A stretch of 64,000 bases of DNA from Pontiellaceae bacterium B1224 (GTDB lineage Bacteria; Verrucomicrobiota; Kiritimatiellia; Kiritimatiellales; Pontiellaceae), in NCBI GenBank assembly GCA_029432815.1, contig JAROBA010000029.1, forward strand, positions 1 to 64,000. The letters are read 5' to 3'. Made by a program: the position numbers and the translations under genes. Below are positions 1 to 10,600 of the stretch, piece by piece; position 1 is the first letter of the stretch, and each line of letters starts with the position of its first letter. The notes under the pieces were generated by a model that worked only from the letters and a program-made list of their open reading frames with translations, did not search any database and was not told the DNA's origin.

Positions 1-87
1 AAAATCGGAACTGACTATATGGAACAGACATCAAAAACCTTAACAAAAACGGGTGCTTACGCTTTGTTTGCACCCTCTATGGGATGA
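1..87 (+). CDS. C-terminal end of an unknown protein (partial)
   Basis: The reading frame is open from base 1 and stops at TGA 85-87, giving 28 residues that end in ALFAPSMG. The start lies outside the window and no family can be recognised from so little. Two bases separate its stop from the ATG of the next small lipoprotein frame (TGACAATG), so the two were probably cotranscribed. It could be a chance open frame, but the tight spacing to a lipoprotein start supports a real gene end. Confidence 0.45.
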   Translation, partial: KIGTDYMEQTSKTLTKTGAYALFAPSMG

Positions 88-89
88 CA

Positions 90-486
90 ATGAAAATTAT
101 TAATAATTCATATACATCATTAAGTTTGATTCTTCTAGTTTCCTGCGGTTGCTCCCATACACACATATCGGCTTCCCATTAATCAAAACACCACAGTCTA
201 TCCTCCACTAGATCTTTCCACCTTCTTTTCCAACAATGGCTTGAGTCGGGGACAACCAGAAAACTTCCCCAAGCTTCAGGAAAAAGGCCTAACAGGAATA
301 TGGATAAATAATGAGATTAGAGTATTTGAGTTTAAACAAGGTAGTGTCTACAGGGTAGAAATTGAACCGTGGTCTTTTCCCTCAAGCTCAAGTTCTCTCG
401 CTGACAAACTCAGCGAATTACTAAATAACGATCCAAATCACATCACCTTTGAATATGATAAAAATATCAGAATCATGCTGGAATAA
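90..486 (+). pseudogene. Small lipoprotein, probably frameshifted
   Basis: ATG at 90 opens a 30-residue frame with a lysine-containing start, a hydrophobic stretch (SLSLILLVSCGC) and lipobox-like cysteines, but it stops at 180-182. A second frame, shifted by one base, is open from 139 to the stop at 484-486. It continues with NQNTTVYPPLDLSTFF and then a soluble-looking segment rich in serine and charged residues. The frames overlap at 139-182, so one indel there would give a lipoprotein of about 130 residues. The alternative is an independent protein from the TTG at 241. No family recognised. Confidence 0.5.
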
Positions 487-601
487 AAAAAACAGCTATT
501 GGGATAGGACTCCCCATCGGTGAAGAAGGTGTCGGCCCTTTTATTTCGTCATCAGTTAAGAAAGAGTGATTAGCCCAAAGAGCATTCCGTGCGTGAAATA
601 T

Positions 602-666
602 CGTAGACGCGACGCCCTCGTCGCGTTCTCTGCGTGCGGGCAAGCGACGAGGGCGTCGCTTCTACG
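602..666. repeat. Long inverted repeat (23-bp arms)
   Basis: Arms 602-624 and 644-666 are reverse complements with one mismatch, around a 19-base loop. The core is GACGCCCTCGTCGC. It lies between the frameshifted lipoprotein and the end of the CcoI gene, which converge on it. No T-run follows on either side, so it is more like a mobile REP-type hairpin than a textbook terminator, although it may still stop or stabilise transcripts. The rest of 487-701 holds nothing I recognise. Confidence 0.7.
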
Positions 667-701
667 AAACAAATTTGAGTGATCTCTGATTCGCGAACTG
701 A

Positions 702-3026
702 TTAAGCGTTCAACGATCTCTCCAGCTTCTTCGGCAGGTTCATGCCGTACATGGAATTGTAGATCACGGCGAGGTTTGAGAAGACCATTCCGATGGCGCA
801 GTATTTTGGAGATAGCCACCCCATGCCGGCTACTAACATTCCAATCGCATTGTACACGAAAGCCCACACATAGTTCATGCGGATTTTATGGCGGACCTTG
901 CGTTGCATGAACGGCAGGTCGCATAGTTTTCCAATCTCTGGAACCATGAAAACGCCGTCGGCACTCATCTTGGCGGGAATCTGCCCGGAGAAGACCGCGA
1001 GACCAAAGTCGGCGGTGGCCAGCGCCTGCGCATCGTTGATGCCGTCGCCCACCATCATCACGGTTTTTCCCTGCTGCTGTAGCGCACTGATCTCTTTCTG
1101 TTTATCGCCGCTGCCCATTTCGCCGTAGAAATGCTCAATCCCGAGCTCACCGGCCACCAGCTCCACGACCGCTTTCCGGTCGCCGGAAAAGATATACGAA
1201 TCGACGCCGCGTTTTTTCAGATCGGCAATCAGCTGCTTTGATTCATCGCGCACCTGATCCTGCAGTCCCACCATGCAGTAACACTTTTCCGCATCGCCGA
1301 ACATGACGATGGTCGACTCCTTCAGATCGGGCGGAATTCCAATGTTTGGAAAAAGTTCCGCACTGCCGGCCAGCCAGTGCTTACCCTCCACCTGAGCGGA
1401 AACGACCGTTCGGGCAATGGTGCGGCCCTCAACGGGCCGGGGCGTGCCCACCACCGCCAGGGCACGGGCAATTGGATGCTCGATGCCGTTTTCCAGGGAA
1501 GCCAGAATATCCAGATATTTCTGATCTTTATCCTCCAGCCAAACGACTTTATGCACCTCGGGTGCGCCGCGGGTCAGCGTGCCGGTTTTATCGAAAACGG
1601 CGACCGCCGGTTTGAGTGCCAGCACGGCTCCGTTGAAAATCTGAATGCCCAGGCCGCGCACCTTTTCAATGGCGGCGGTCAGCACCAACGGCTCGGCAAT
1701 TCCAAAGGCGCACGGGCAGGCTACAATCAAAACGGCAAGCATCCGGATAATCGCCACATGCCAGTCGCCCCAGTAAAGATTGACAGCCAACGCCAACAAC
1801 GCAAACACGACAACAACCGGAACAAAATACTGGCTGATCTTATCGCCAAACGATAACTGCTTTTTTCGGGTATTGAAGGCTTCGATCGTACTCTCGACAA
1901 TTTTCTGAATCAGGTTGCTCTGCCCGCCGGCCGGCACGGAGAGTCGGGCATCGTCGGTCAGCAGCTTGGCGCCAGCCCCCACATAGTGCCCCTGCTCGAG
2001 CGACACGCCGTGCGACTCCCCGGTGATCAGGCTGAAATCGAATTCGGCCGAACCCATCAGGATTCCATCGGTTGGAACAAACTCGCCGCGCTTGACGAGG
2101 AATTCCTGCCCCGGAACCAAATCCTCAACAGCGGCATAATCCTCCTCCACATCGACACTTTCAACCCGTGCTTTTTTCGGTAGCTGCCAGGAGAGTGAAC
2201 TGACGCGTCGGCTCAGCTTTTTGTAGAAACTTCCCGAAATCAGGTTTCCCGTTTCAATGAGCATTAGCAGCAATGCAACCACATCAAAATAGAGCTCGGC
2301 AAAGTTACCGGTCAGCATTGAATAAAATGAAAAGAGCCAGGCGGCCATCGTTGATATAACCACCAGACTTTCCATCCGGTATTCCCTCATCATGATCTGC
2401 TTGAAGCCATAGATCATCGTGGTCTTCGCCGCATACAACGGAACGAGCGTGCCGAACAGCGCCAACAAAATGGAACAAACCACCTGCATGGCGAACGGCA
2501 CTTCCCACTTTTCAGCAGAAAGTACCACGAAGGAGATCATCATATTGTTCAGCGCGAAAAACCAGCCGGCGCCGAAGCGGAAATAGTCAAAGCCGTCGCG
2601 CTGCGAATCATCGCCTTCGTAATATTTATAGCCCAGCTTTTCGACACTCGCATGAATGTCGTCTTTGCCGATTTGCATGGGGTCGTAGCTGAGCGTGCAG
2701 GTTTCGGCGATGAAGTTGAGGTTCACATTTCCAACCCCTGGAAGTTTGCCGAGGCGGTTATGCACGAGCCAGGAACAGGCCGGACACACCATGCCGCCCA
2801 CCAGGAAACAGAGATCCTGTCCGTTTTCGATTTCGGCCTCCTGCCCGTCGATCTCCTCGCCGCCGGGAAAGACGCCTTCGAGTAGCTGGTTAATTCGTTC
2901 GTCCCGCTCGGAACCTTCGAGCCCCATCTTGCCAATTATGACATGCACCGCCGCACAGCCGGGACAGCAGAAATCGCCCTCCCCGCCGGGAACACTACGA
3001 TTACAAACTATGCAATGGTCGGCCAT
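702..3026 (-). CDS. ccoI: Cu-translocating P-type ATPase, CcoI/FixI type
   Basis: A 774-residue P1B-type ATPase that exports copper needed for cbb3 oxidase assembly. The N-terminus has the cysteine-rich CcoI zinc/copper-binding head (C5, C8, then CCPGC near 20-24), followed by a heavy-metal-associated domain with CPAC at 81-84. Further on are TGES (about 335), the transmembrane CPC ion site in ACPCAFGIA (about 439), the phosphorylated aspartate in DKTGT (about 479) and the hinge MVGDGINDAQ. Eight or so membrane helices are evident. It is the last gene of a long minus-strand respiratory locus, and its neighbour is another copper-handling protein. The cysteine head and the context favour CcoI over a general CopA. 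Four copies of the dispersed TTCCA-N5-TGGAA palindrome lie inside it. Confidence 0.93.
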   Translation of the reverse strand: MADHCIVCNRSVPGGEGDFCCPGCAAVHVIIGKMGLEGSERDERINQLLEGVFPGGEEIDGQEAEIENGQDLCFLVGGMVCPACSWLVHNRLGKLPGVGNVNLNFIAETCTLSYDPMQIGKDDIHASVEKLGYKYYEGDDSQRDGFDYFRFGAGWFFALNNMMISFVVLSAEKWEVPFAMQVVCSILLALFGTLVPLYAAKTTMIYGFKQIMMREYRMESLVVISTMAAWLFSFYSMLTGNFAELYFDVVALLLMLIETGNLISGSFYKKLSRRVSSLSWQLPKKARVESVDVEEDYAAVEDLVPGQEFLVKRGEFVPTDGILMGSAEFDFSLITGESHGVSLEQGHYVGAGAKLLTDDARLSVPAGGQSNLIQKIVESTIEAFNTRKKQLSFGDKISQYFVPVVVVFALLALAVNLYWGDWHVAIIRMLAVLIVACPCAFGIAEPLVLTAAIEKVRGLGIQIFNGAVLALKPAVAVFDKTGTLTRGAPEVHKVVWLEDKDQKYLDILASLENGIEHPIARALAVVGTPRPVEGRTIARTVVSAQVEGKHWLAGSAELFPNIGIPPDLKESTIVMFGDAEKCYCMVGLQDQVRDESKQLIADLKKRGVDSYIFSGDRKAVVELVAGELGIEHFYGEMGSGDKQKEISALQQQGKTVMMVGDGINDAQALATADFGLAVFSGQIPAKMSADGVFMVPEIGKLCDLPFMQRKVRHKIRMNYVWAFVYNAIGMLVAGMGWLSPKYCAIGMVFSNLAVIYNSMYGMNLPKKLERSLNA

Positions 3027-3143
3027 GGGAAAATGAATGGAAGGTTGGATATTGGATGAATGGATTATGGTCTGGAACTTCCAGCGCCCGGAACCGAGGT
3101 TCTAACCAACAATCCGGCAATCCCATAATCCATCAACCCAGCC

Positions 3144-3821
3144 TCAGCCCTCCGCATTTGGAATTAACTTAAAGACAAACATCAGGATGTAGACGGTCCC
3201 TATCAACAGGCAGATCCAGGGGAACGCTTTTTCGAAGCGCGCGCCCCATTTTTTGTCGACCAGACGACCGAGCGAAATACCGAGCTGCATGAAGAAGGTC
3301 TGAGTGACCACAAAGGCAAACATGAAGCCCCCTCCCTTCCACCAGCTTCCGGTTCCAACGGCCATGGCAAACGCGGCGTAAATCATTCCGCATGGAATCA
3401 GAGTGGTGCAGACTCCGCCGACGGTCAACTTGCCCAGCCCGCCGCTGAAGAAACGCGACAACCAGCTGTTTTTCGGAGCGGATAGACCCTTGCGCCGAAA
3501 CGCATAAAGCGCAATGAAAAGCATCATGACGCCGGGAAACAGGAGCGAAAGCAGTGCCCCGCGCAAGGGATGCTCCCCGACCTGACAGCAAAAGTGCGCC
3601 GGACCAATATCAATGAATTCGCCAAACGCGCCAAACAGAAAGCCCGCCAGCGTATAACCGGCGATTCGGCCCAGATTAAACAACGACAGCGCCTTCAGGC
3701 TTTTTTCACGATGCAGGGCACAAACGGAGACATGCAGAGGGCCGCACATGGCATAGCAGTGCGGAATGGCAACCCACCCTAAAGCGGATCCGGCAATGAT
3801 GGCAGTAATAAGCTCTTTCAT
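3144..3821 (-). CDS. TauE/SafE (DsbD_2-like) membrane protein of cbb3 biogenesis
   Basis: A 225-residue integral membrane protein with about six hydrophobic helices. The first helix carries HCYAMCGPLHVS, the signature of the family found beside ccoI/ccoS genes. A second family motif, NLGRIAGYTLAG, follows in the next helix. The His and Cys residues are thought to handle copper or thiols during cbb3 assembly; this is a family-level inference. It lies 117 bases upstream of ccoI on the same strand, and the gap holds no gene. It has sometimes been called a sulfite exporter or UreH-like, but the oxidase context makes copper delivery more likely. Confidence 0.85.
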   Translation of the reverse strand: MKELITAIIAGSALGWVAIPHCYAMCGPLHVSVCALHREKSLKALSLFNLGRIAGYTLAGFLFGAFGEFIDIGPAHFCCQVGEHPLRGALLSLLFPGVMMLFIALYAFRRKGLSAPKNSWLSRFFSGGLGKLTVGGVCTTLIPCGMIYAAFAMAVGTGSWWKGGGFMFAFVVTQTFFMQLGISLGRLVDKKWGARFEKAFPWICLLIGTVYILMFVFKLIPNAEG

Positions 3822-3860
3822 AATTGCGCATTACCCTATCATCATTTCCGATAATGACAA

Positions 3861-3875
3861 TTCCAAGCATTGGAA
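3861..3875. repeat. Dispersed palindrome TTCCAAGCATTGGAA
   Basis: A perfect six-base-arm copy of the window-wide TTCCA-N5-TGGAA element. It lies in the 64-base gap between the TauE-like gene and the coiled-coil protein gene, just downstream of the latter's stop. Confidence 0.85.
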
Positions 3876-3885
3876 AAAGAGCAAC

Positions 3886-4572
3886 TCAGCGGTTGAAGGG
3901 GCCGCGGTTATAAAAAGCTACGCCATCAACAACGATGCAGGAGTTATTTCCGGATCGAATCACGTTGTTTTTGCGACCCTCTGAATTGTTCCCGTGGTTG
4001 TTTCCTGGTTTTGAACCTGGTTTCCTGTGCCCGCGCGGGAGCGTATAGAAGCAGTCCGTTCTGACCGGCGTATAGTAGCCATAGGTCATGACCGTGGCGC
4101 TACGGGTTTCCCTCTCCTGAAGCTTTAGTTTTTCGAGTTCGGCCTTTTCTTTTGCCAACTGAATGCGTTTTCGTTCGAGTTCAACTTTCCGCTCTTCCCG
4201 GGCAATCAGGATGTTCTCCCGTTCCAACGGAGTCACCCACCCACCTTCAAATTCAACCAACCCCTTCTGAAGCTGTTCAGCTTCAAACTCCTCGGTTTCA
4301 AGCCGAATCTTTTCCAGACGTTTACTGCGCTGCGTATAGTAGCGCAGTTCCTCTTCCACTTTGCTCCGCTGTTCCACTGTAAGCGAATCGGGTTTGAGAT
4401 CTTTAAACTCCACCTGGCAGCCGCCGCCATCATGCACAATCAGCATGCGGTCGGGATCGGCAGAGATGATCGTGACATTCTTGAAAACAACACCCGACGA
4501 AGTCTGCAGATCCGCCGCACCGGCATGCAACGCGCTGACCAGAAAAATGATACATAAAATGGTCTTTTTCAT
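3886..4572 (-). CDS. Secreted coiled-coil protein of unknown function
   Basis: A 228-residue protein. The chosen ATG at 4572 has GGAG 8 bases upstream and gives a signal peptide beginning MKKTILCIIFLVSALHAGA; an upstream ATG at 4611 would hide it. After the signal comes a short beta-rich segment (about 20-65), then a long Lys/Glu-rich helix (about 70-165) typical of a coiled coil, interrupted by GGWVTPLE. The tail is Gly/Asn/Arg-rich and of low complexity. It is 76 bases downstream of the giant surface gene on the same strand and might be its partner. No family recognised. Confidence 0.8.
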   Translation of the reverse strand: MKKTILCIIFLVSALHAGAADLQTSSGVVFKNVTIISADPDRMLIVHDGGGCQVEFKDLKPDSLTVEQRSKVEEELRYYTQRSKRLEKIRLETEEFEAEQLQKGLVEFEGGWVTPLERENILIAREERKVELERKRIQLAKEKAELEKLKLQERETRSATVMTYGYYTPVRTDCFYTLPRGHRKPGSKPGNNHGNNSEGRKNNVIRSGNNSCIVVDGVAFYNRGPFNR

Positions 4573-4648
4573 AACAATCTCCGAAGGAAGTAAATCGTTA
4601 ATATCACACAACCTTCTCTACATCAACTCTCTCTCTACCGCTCTCTTT

Positions 4649-7600
4649 CTATTCCGACTCAAATTCCAGTCGGTAAAACCCAGTATCTTCCACCGTATGG
4701 ACCGTATCGGTGTAGCTTTCGATCGGGTAAGGAATGCCATTGGTCAGCGGCACAAATGGGTTGAGCAGATCGTCTGTCCACAAAATGCCGTAGAGCTGGC
4801 CCGAGACGGACACCCAGTTAAGCACATAGCCGCCCGGCGACATATGCCCAAAGATGCTGATACCCGGATGCGAAAGCGGATTCGTGGGATCGGTGCCGGC
4901 AACAAACTCTTCATAGTTGGTGTAGCCGTCACCATCTGAGTCGGCATCGTCGCCGGGATAACCGTCGCCTTCGGAACACAGAACGGTGAGCCGGTAGAAA
5001 CCGGTTTCCTCGACGGCGTGGACCGTGTCGGTGTAGCTGCCCTGCGGGAAGACGATGCCATCAGCGAGTGTCGCGAACGGATCGGCCAGGCTTTCGGCCC
5101 AGAGCACCCCGTAGATGCAACCTGCAAGCGGCGTCCAGTGGATCACGTATCCGGCGGGCGAATCGTTCCAGTTTTCGATCCGGAGTTCTCCGGAATAACC
5201 ACCCGGGAAGTATTGATTCATCCACTCTGGGGTGACGCCCGCGTTTCCACGGTGTCCGGTATCGGGCGCACTGTATCCACCATAACCTCCGTCGCCGCGG
5301 GACCGCACGAAGTAGAAGTACGTGCGATTTTCCTCCCCACTGAGATCGGAGTAGATATTCGAGCTCACATTTCCGCGATAGGACGCACCGGATATCGTGT
5401 TGGTGTGGTTGCGGTAGATATAGTAGGTCGTCGCTCCCGCGAGAGGATCCCACGTGATCTCCGTTCGGTCGGTGTAGTCGCCATCGGTGGCCCGCACATT
5501 CACCGGCACGCCGAGCGGTTGCTGGATGACGGTGAAGGTTTGGCTGGCGACGGTGACGGTTCCGGTACGCGCAACGGTATTGCCGTACGCAGATACGCTG
5601 TAGGCAACGGTACCGTTGTTGGTGCCGGTCAAACCGGAGTCGATGGTTATCCAGTTGAGACTTTCGGCAGCTGTCCAGAGCGTTCCGGCGGGGGCGGTTA
5701 CCTCAATAGTTCCGCTGCCGCCGAGTGACGAAAACGCGCTCATGGCCGGTGAGATGGTGCCGCTGCCGGGGCGCCAGCCGGAATCACTGTCGCTGAACCA
5801 GGCCGTATTGGTTTTGCCGGCCACGCTGGCCCAGTAATAGTAGAGCTGTCCGGGCTCGGCGGTGGTGTCATAGTAATATGAAGAATTGTGACCCACCGCG
5901 ATATGATCTGCGGAGGAAGGATCATCCACTGTGTTTCGCCATACCTCGTAATTGCCCACTCCGGTAATACTGCTCCACGAGACAAGGACATCGTCGGCGC
6001 GGGTCCCATCCGTCGCGCTGAGATTCTGCGGAATTTCGGGCGCACGACTGCCGTTCATAACGAGACTGAATGGCTCGGACGTTCCACCAGGATTGACAAC
6101 CGTGAAGTAGTAGGTCTGGTTCGGTCGCCACGGCCACTGATCATTCTGGCGCAATAAGTAGCGATTGTCCGATCCATTCCCGTTGAACCAGTAGCGATGA
6201 TCCGATGTCGTTTTCGATGGCAGCGTCCCCTGCTCAAGATAGACGTTCAGTGCCGAAGTGTTGGTGGTGCTATGAATCCAGCGCACGGCATCGGGCGGCA
6301 CCTCAACCTGATAGGTAACTTCGGTTCCGGCCGGTATATTGGTGCTGATAAAACCGGTTTCGAAGTCGACCTTTTCATAGGAGGGAATCGTCCCTCCACT
6401 CGTGGCAGAGCTGATGGAGAAGGATGCATCGGAGCGAGCCAGGAAGCCGAGGTAGTAAACGTGTCCGGGTCGCAACGGCGGCACATTGAGGGTGTGCGTG
6501 CCGGTGTCGGGGTACGTTGGCCGCGGGTTACCCGTGTTTTTTTGATCCTTATTCCAATCGCGGATAAAATTGTCAGCAACGGTTGAGCTGTTACCGGGCG
6601 GAACGGTATCGCGCAGATAAAGGTCAACATTGCCGGATTCCTGCGAGTAGGTAATATTCCAGTTGACCGGTGCATTCGTGGGAACTTCGACGCGATAGTG
6701 TCGCCAATCGCCTTCGGCCAGCAACTGGACGGTATAACCGGAATCATTAAGCATCAGTGACTGAACGTTACCTCCTGCATAAACGTTTCCTCCGGAAAGC
6801 TTGAGGCGGTAGCGGGCATTGCTATCGCCATCGGCTTTAACCATGATGTACCACGTTCCGGCCTCAAGCCGATCGGCGTAGCGACCATCGTGGGGCACCC
6901 AGTTTCCATATTCGGTATTGGCATTGCTGTCGAGGCGGTGGTCATACTGGACTTGGTAATTGTAGTAATAGTAGTCCAGCGTCGGGGCATTGCCCACACG
7001 AATATAGAGATTCGGATTTCCGCTGATTGCTTCCAACTGCGTACGCAACAATCCGGCATTATTCTCCGGTACCGTGACTGAATAGAAGTGGTAATAGCCA
7101 TTTTCAAGGTCGATGCCCTGGTCAATCGGCAAGGGATCGCCGGCGGGATCGACCCCACTGTCACCAAAGAGCGGAATGTCAAGACCGGGCGTACTGATGG
7201 CTTCTCCCATGGCGGGCATGGTCCATTCGCGTTCCATCCAGATGGCAGAACTGGTGAGCGTGTAACTCGTAACCCCGCCCCCTTTGACCTCGACGTACCA
7301 TGTGCCGGGCGTCAGGAGGGGAGGAACAACGACTGCGGCCGGAGATGAAAACGGGGATTGCGTTATCCCTCCACCGGCATCATCCGGCGGCAGATCCTTA
7401 CGGACGCGAACCTGCGCAGCACCTTGTGAGGTGGTGGTTGTGAGATACCAGCCGACGATCGGTTCGCCATCGATCATGGCGGGCACATCGACGCGGTAGT
7501 AATCGCGCTGGTTATCGGCGAGTAAACCACCGGACATATTTGAGTTTCCATTGGTATTCAGTAACGCATCGAAATTGAGTTCGGCAGGTACCTTATGCGT

Positions 7601-10600
7601 AATCAGGAAGCGGTATTCCCCGTTCTGCAGGGCCGTTTCTCCATCATGGTCGGCCACTACGACGGACCAGGTGCCCGTCCCCGGATTGGGAACGGTGAAA
7701 ACCGACTCGCTGTAGTGGTTATAGGAATAGCCGGAGTAGAGGCCGTAAGCCGGACCGTAAGGCAGGTTGCCGTCTTTGCGCAGATAGAAGCGAGGATCAC
7801 CAACGGCAATATCCATCAACCGCAGTTCGATGGCACCGGTGGAGTTGGTGACATTGAAGCGGTAGAGATTATCGGCCTCACCCGCCTCGTAAAGATTGGT
7901 CACTGAAAGACTGCCACCCATGGGAATATTTCCAAGGTCTGGAACCGTTTGTTCGCCCAGGCTGTGCAGAGCGAAGCTTGACGAGCCGCTTCCGCTCCGG
8001 TTGTTGACCGGGTTATCCCCGAGGCTGACCACCATCAGATAATAGGTACCGCCCGGAATGGTCGTGGCATCGTTTTCAGGCAGCAGGATATAGTGTTCGT
8101 TGTCCGGTTTGTCCAAACGCACCATGGAGTTAAAGCTGTAGCCGGGCGAATTATTACCATCCTGTCCCTGGCTCCAGGTGGGCACATGCGCCTCCCGGAT
8201 GTATAGCGAAGATTCGCCCTCTATGTTTTCGAGTGCAACCTTCCAGTTGGCCATCCCCTCCGGCACATCGACTGCAAAATACTTAACGTCTCTAGCGGGA
8301 AGATTGCTGACCACAGTGCTGCTGTTGAAATCGACCGACAGCGGACTGTATGTCATACCGGTGCCGATGCCGCTGCTGACGAAACTGAAGTTGCCGGTAA
8401 CGGTGGTCGAATTGTTGTAGAAACCAATATAGTAGGTTCCGGGTTCCAGTGGAGCGCCCATACCCATGGAGAGCAGATACTTCGGGTAGGTAACCGATCC
8501 ATCGGAAGAATAGGTGCGTTGCGACCAATCGCCGTTGGAGGTTCCCCACTGAAAACCGCTGGGCCAGGTGGTATAGGACCAGGGGTAGTACCACCCCGGG
8601 ACGCCCGATGTGGAAGGAAGCTCATCGCGCCGGATATACATGGTGGGCCGGGTTCCGCTCCACTCCGAAGTCCGTAGCTCCCAGCCGACGACATCCTGTC
8701 CCCCGACTTGTTCCGGAACTTCGATCGTATAGTATTTCCATGTTGAAGGAGGCAGCGCTACACCGGACTCACCACCGCCGTCAAAGACAACATCAGTCGT
8801 ACCGGAGAGGTTGATGTTCAATGTATAGCTCCCCTCTTCAATCGAAGCGGCGGATCTTGAGTCATTGACCATCAAAGACCAGGTACCGGCTTCAGGTTCT
8901 GTGATGTTGATTATTGAAAGGTCTGTATCATCATACACGTATCCGGAGTAGACACCGTAGTTTGCTCCATAGGGGAAATTCGTATCGAGACGCAGGCTCA
9001 TTTCGGGACTGCCGACGCGGTCATCGAGCCGGATCTGCATGTTCTGTACGCCTGCGGGCACGGTGAATGAGTAGCGTCGAATCTCGCCCTTTCCATAGCT
9101 GCCCGTTTGTGTTGTCGTGCCGGGACTGTTCAGGATTCCAATATCGATGACATCGGCTTCACCCCAACTGTGCAGAATGGCGGCGGATGTGCCGGTTCCA
9201 ATGGTATTGCCGGAGGGTTGCTGCCCGTCGGAAACGACCATCAGGTAATAGTCCCCGGCCGGAATGTTGATTTCCCCATTTTCGGGAAGGAGAGTGAAGT
9301 GCTCGCCCCCTCCGATTTTCAGGCGGGTCATACTGCTGAAAGAATAGCCCGGCGAGGTGGTATCGCCCGAGCCAGCCTGCCAGGTCGGCACACGTGCTTC
9401 GCGAATGTAAAGCTGTGTTTCACCTTCTGTGTTTTCCAGTTCGACCTGCCAGGACGGTGTATTGGAAGGCACGGTGACTTTAAAATATTCCACCGCGCGG
9501 GCGGCAAGGTTGGTGATGAGTGCGAGACCGCCATCGAAGGCGATCGTCTGCGGTTCATAGGTCATGCCCATGCCAATGGCGCTACTGGCAAAACTGAAAG
9601 TTCCGGTTACGGTCTGGGAACTGTTGTAGAATCCGACATAGTAACTGCCGGGCTCAAGCGGAGCGCCCATTCCCATGGAAAGGAGGGTTTGTGGATAGGC
9701 CTGGCCATCGGGGTCGTAAGTGTAGCTGCTCCAGTCGTTATACTGCGTACCCCACTGCTGTCCGCTCGGCCAGGTGGTATAGGTCCAGGGATAGTACCAA
9801 CCCGAAACGCCGTACGGTGCCGGCAAAAGGTCGCGGCGGATATACATGGTCGGGCGTGCATTGATCCACTCCGTCATCCGCAGTTCCCAGCCGAGCACAT
9901 CCTGTTCGTTGGTTTGCACGGGTATATTGACGTGGTAATAAATCCACTCTTCCGGCGGAAGGATAACGTCTGCATCGCCGCCTCCGTCGAAAATGAAGTC
10001 TGTGTAGTTCAGTGCATGCACTTCCAGCGAATAAGCACCCGATGCCGGATTTCCGGCCTGCCCGACCACCACCGACCAGGTTCCTGTCGACGGACTGGCG
10101 TGCGTCGTGATATGCGTATCAGAAAATTCGGAAGTAGTTCCGGAATACAATCCGTAGCCCGGACCACTCGGGAATGTCCCATCACGTCTCAGATAGTATG
10201 TCGGGGTACCCACGGTGTCTTCGAGGCGCACCTCGATGGCCAATACATCCGGTCCCACATCGAACTGGAACAGATCGGTTTCTCCAGATACGAAAGAGCC
10301 GGAATCAGTCAACATGCCCCCATGGTTAATGGTACCCAAAGAAGTGATCGGCGCTTCGCCGAGACTATGCAGAATGGCGCTGCTGGTTCCGGTTCCAATG
10401 GTGTTTCCGGAGGGCCCTTGCCCCTCACTGACGACCATCATGAAATAGGATCCTGCGGGAATCGTTGCCTGTCCCAGTTCTGGCAGCAGCATGAATCGTT
10501 CATCACCGCTTTTCACCAGGCGGGTCATTCTGGAGAAATTCTGACCGGGCGAGATGGTGTCGCCGGAACCCATCTGCCAGGTAGGCACCAATCCTTCACG

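Noticed and set aside
526-538. 13-base match AAGGTGTCGGCCC with 14002-14014
   Set aside because: In 64 kb, some pairs of identical 13-mers are expected by chance; the flanks do not match.
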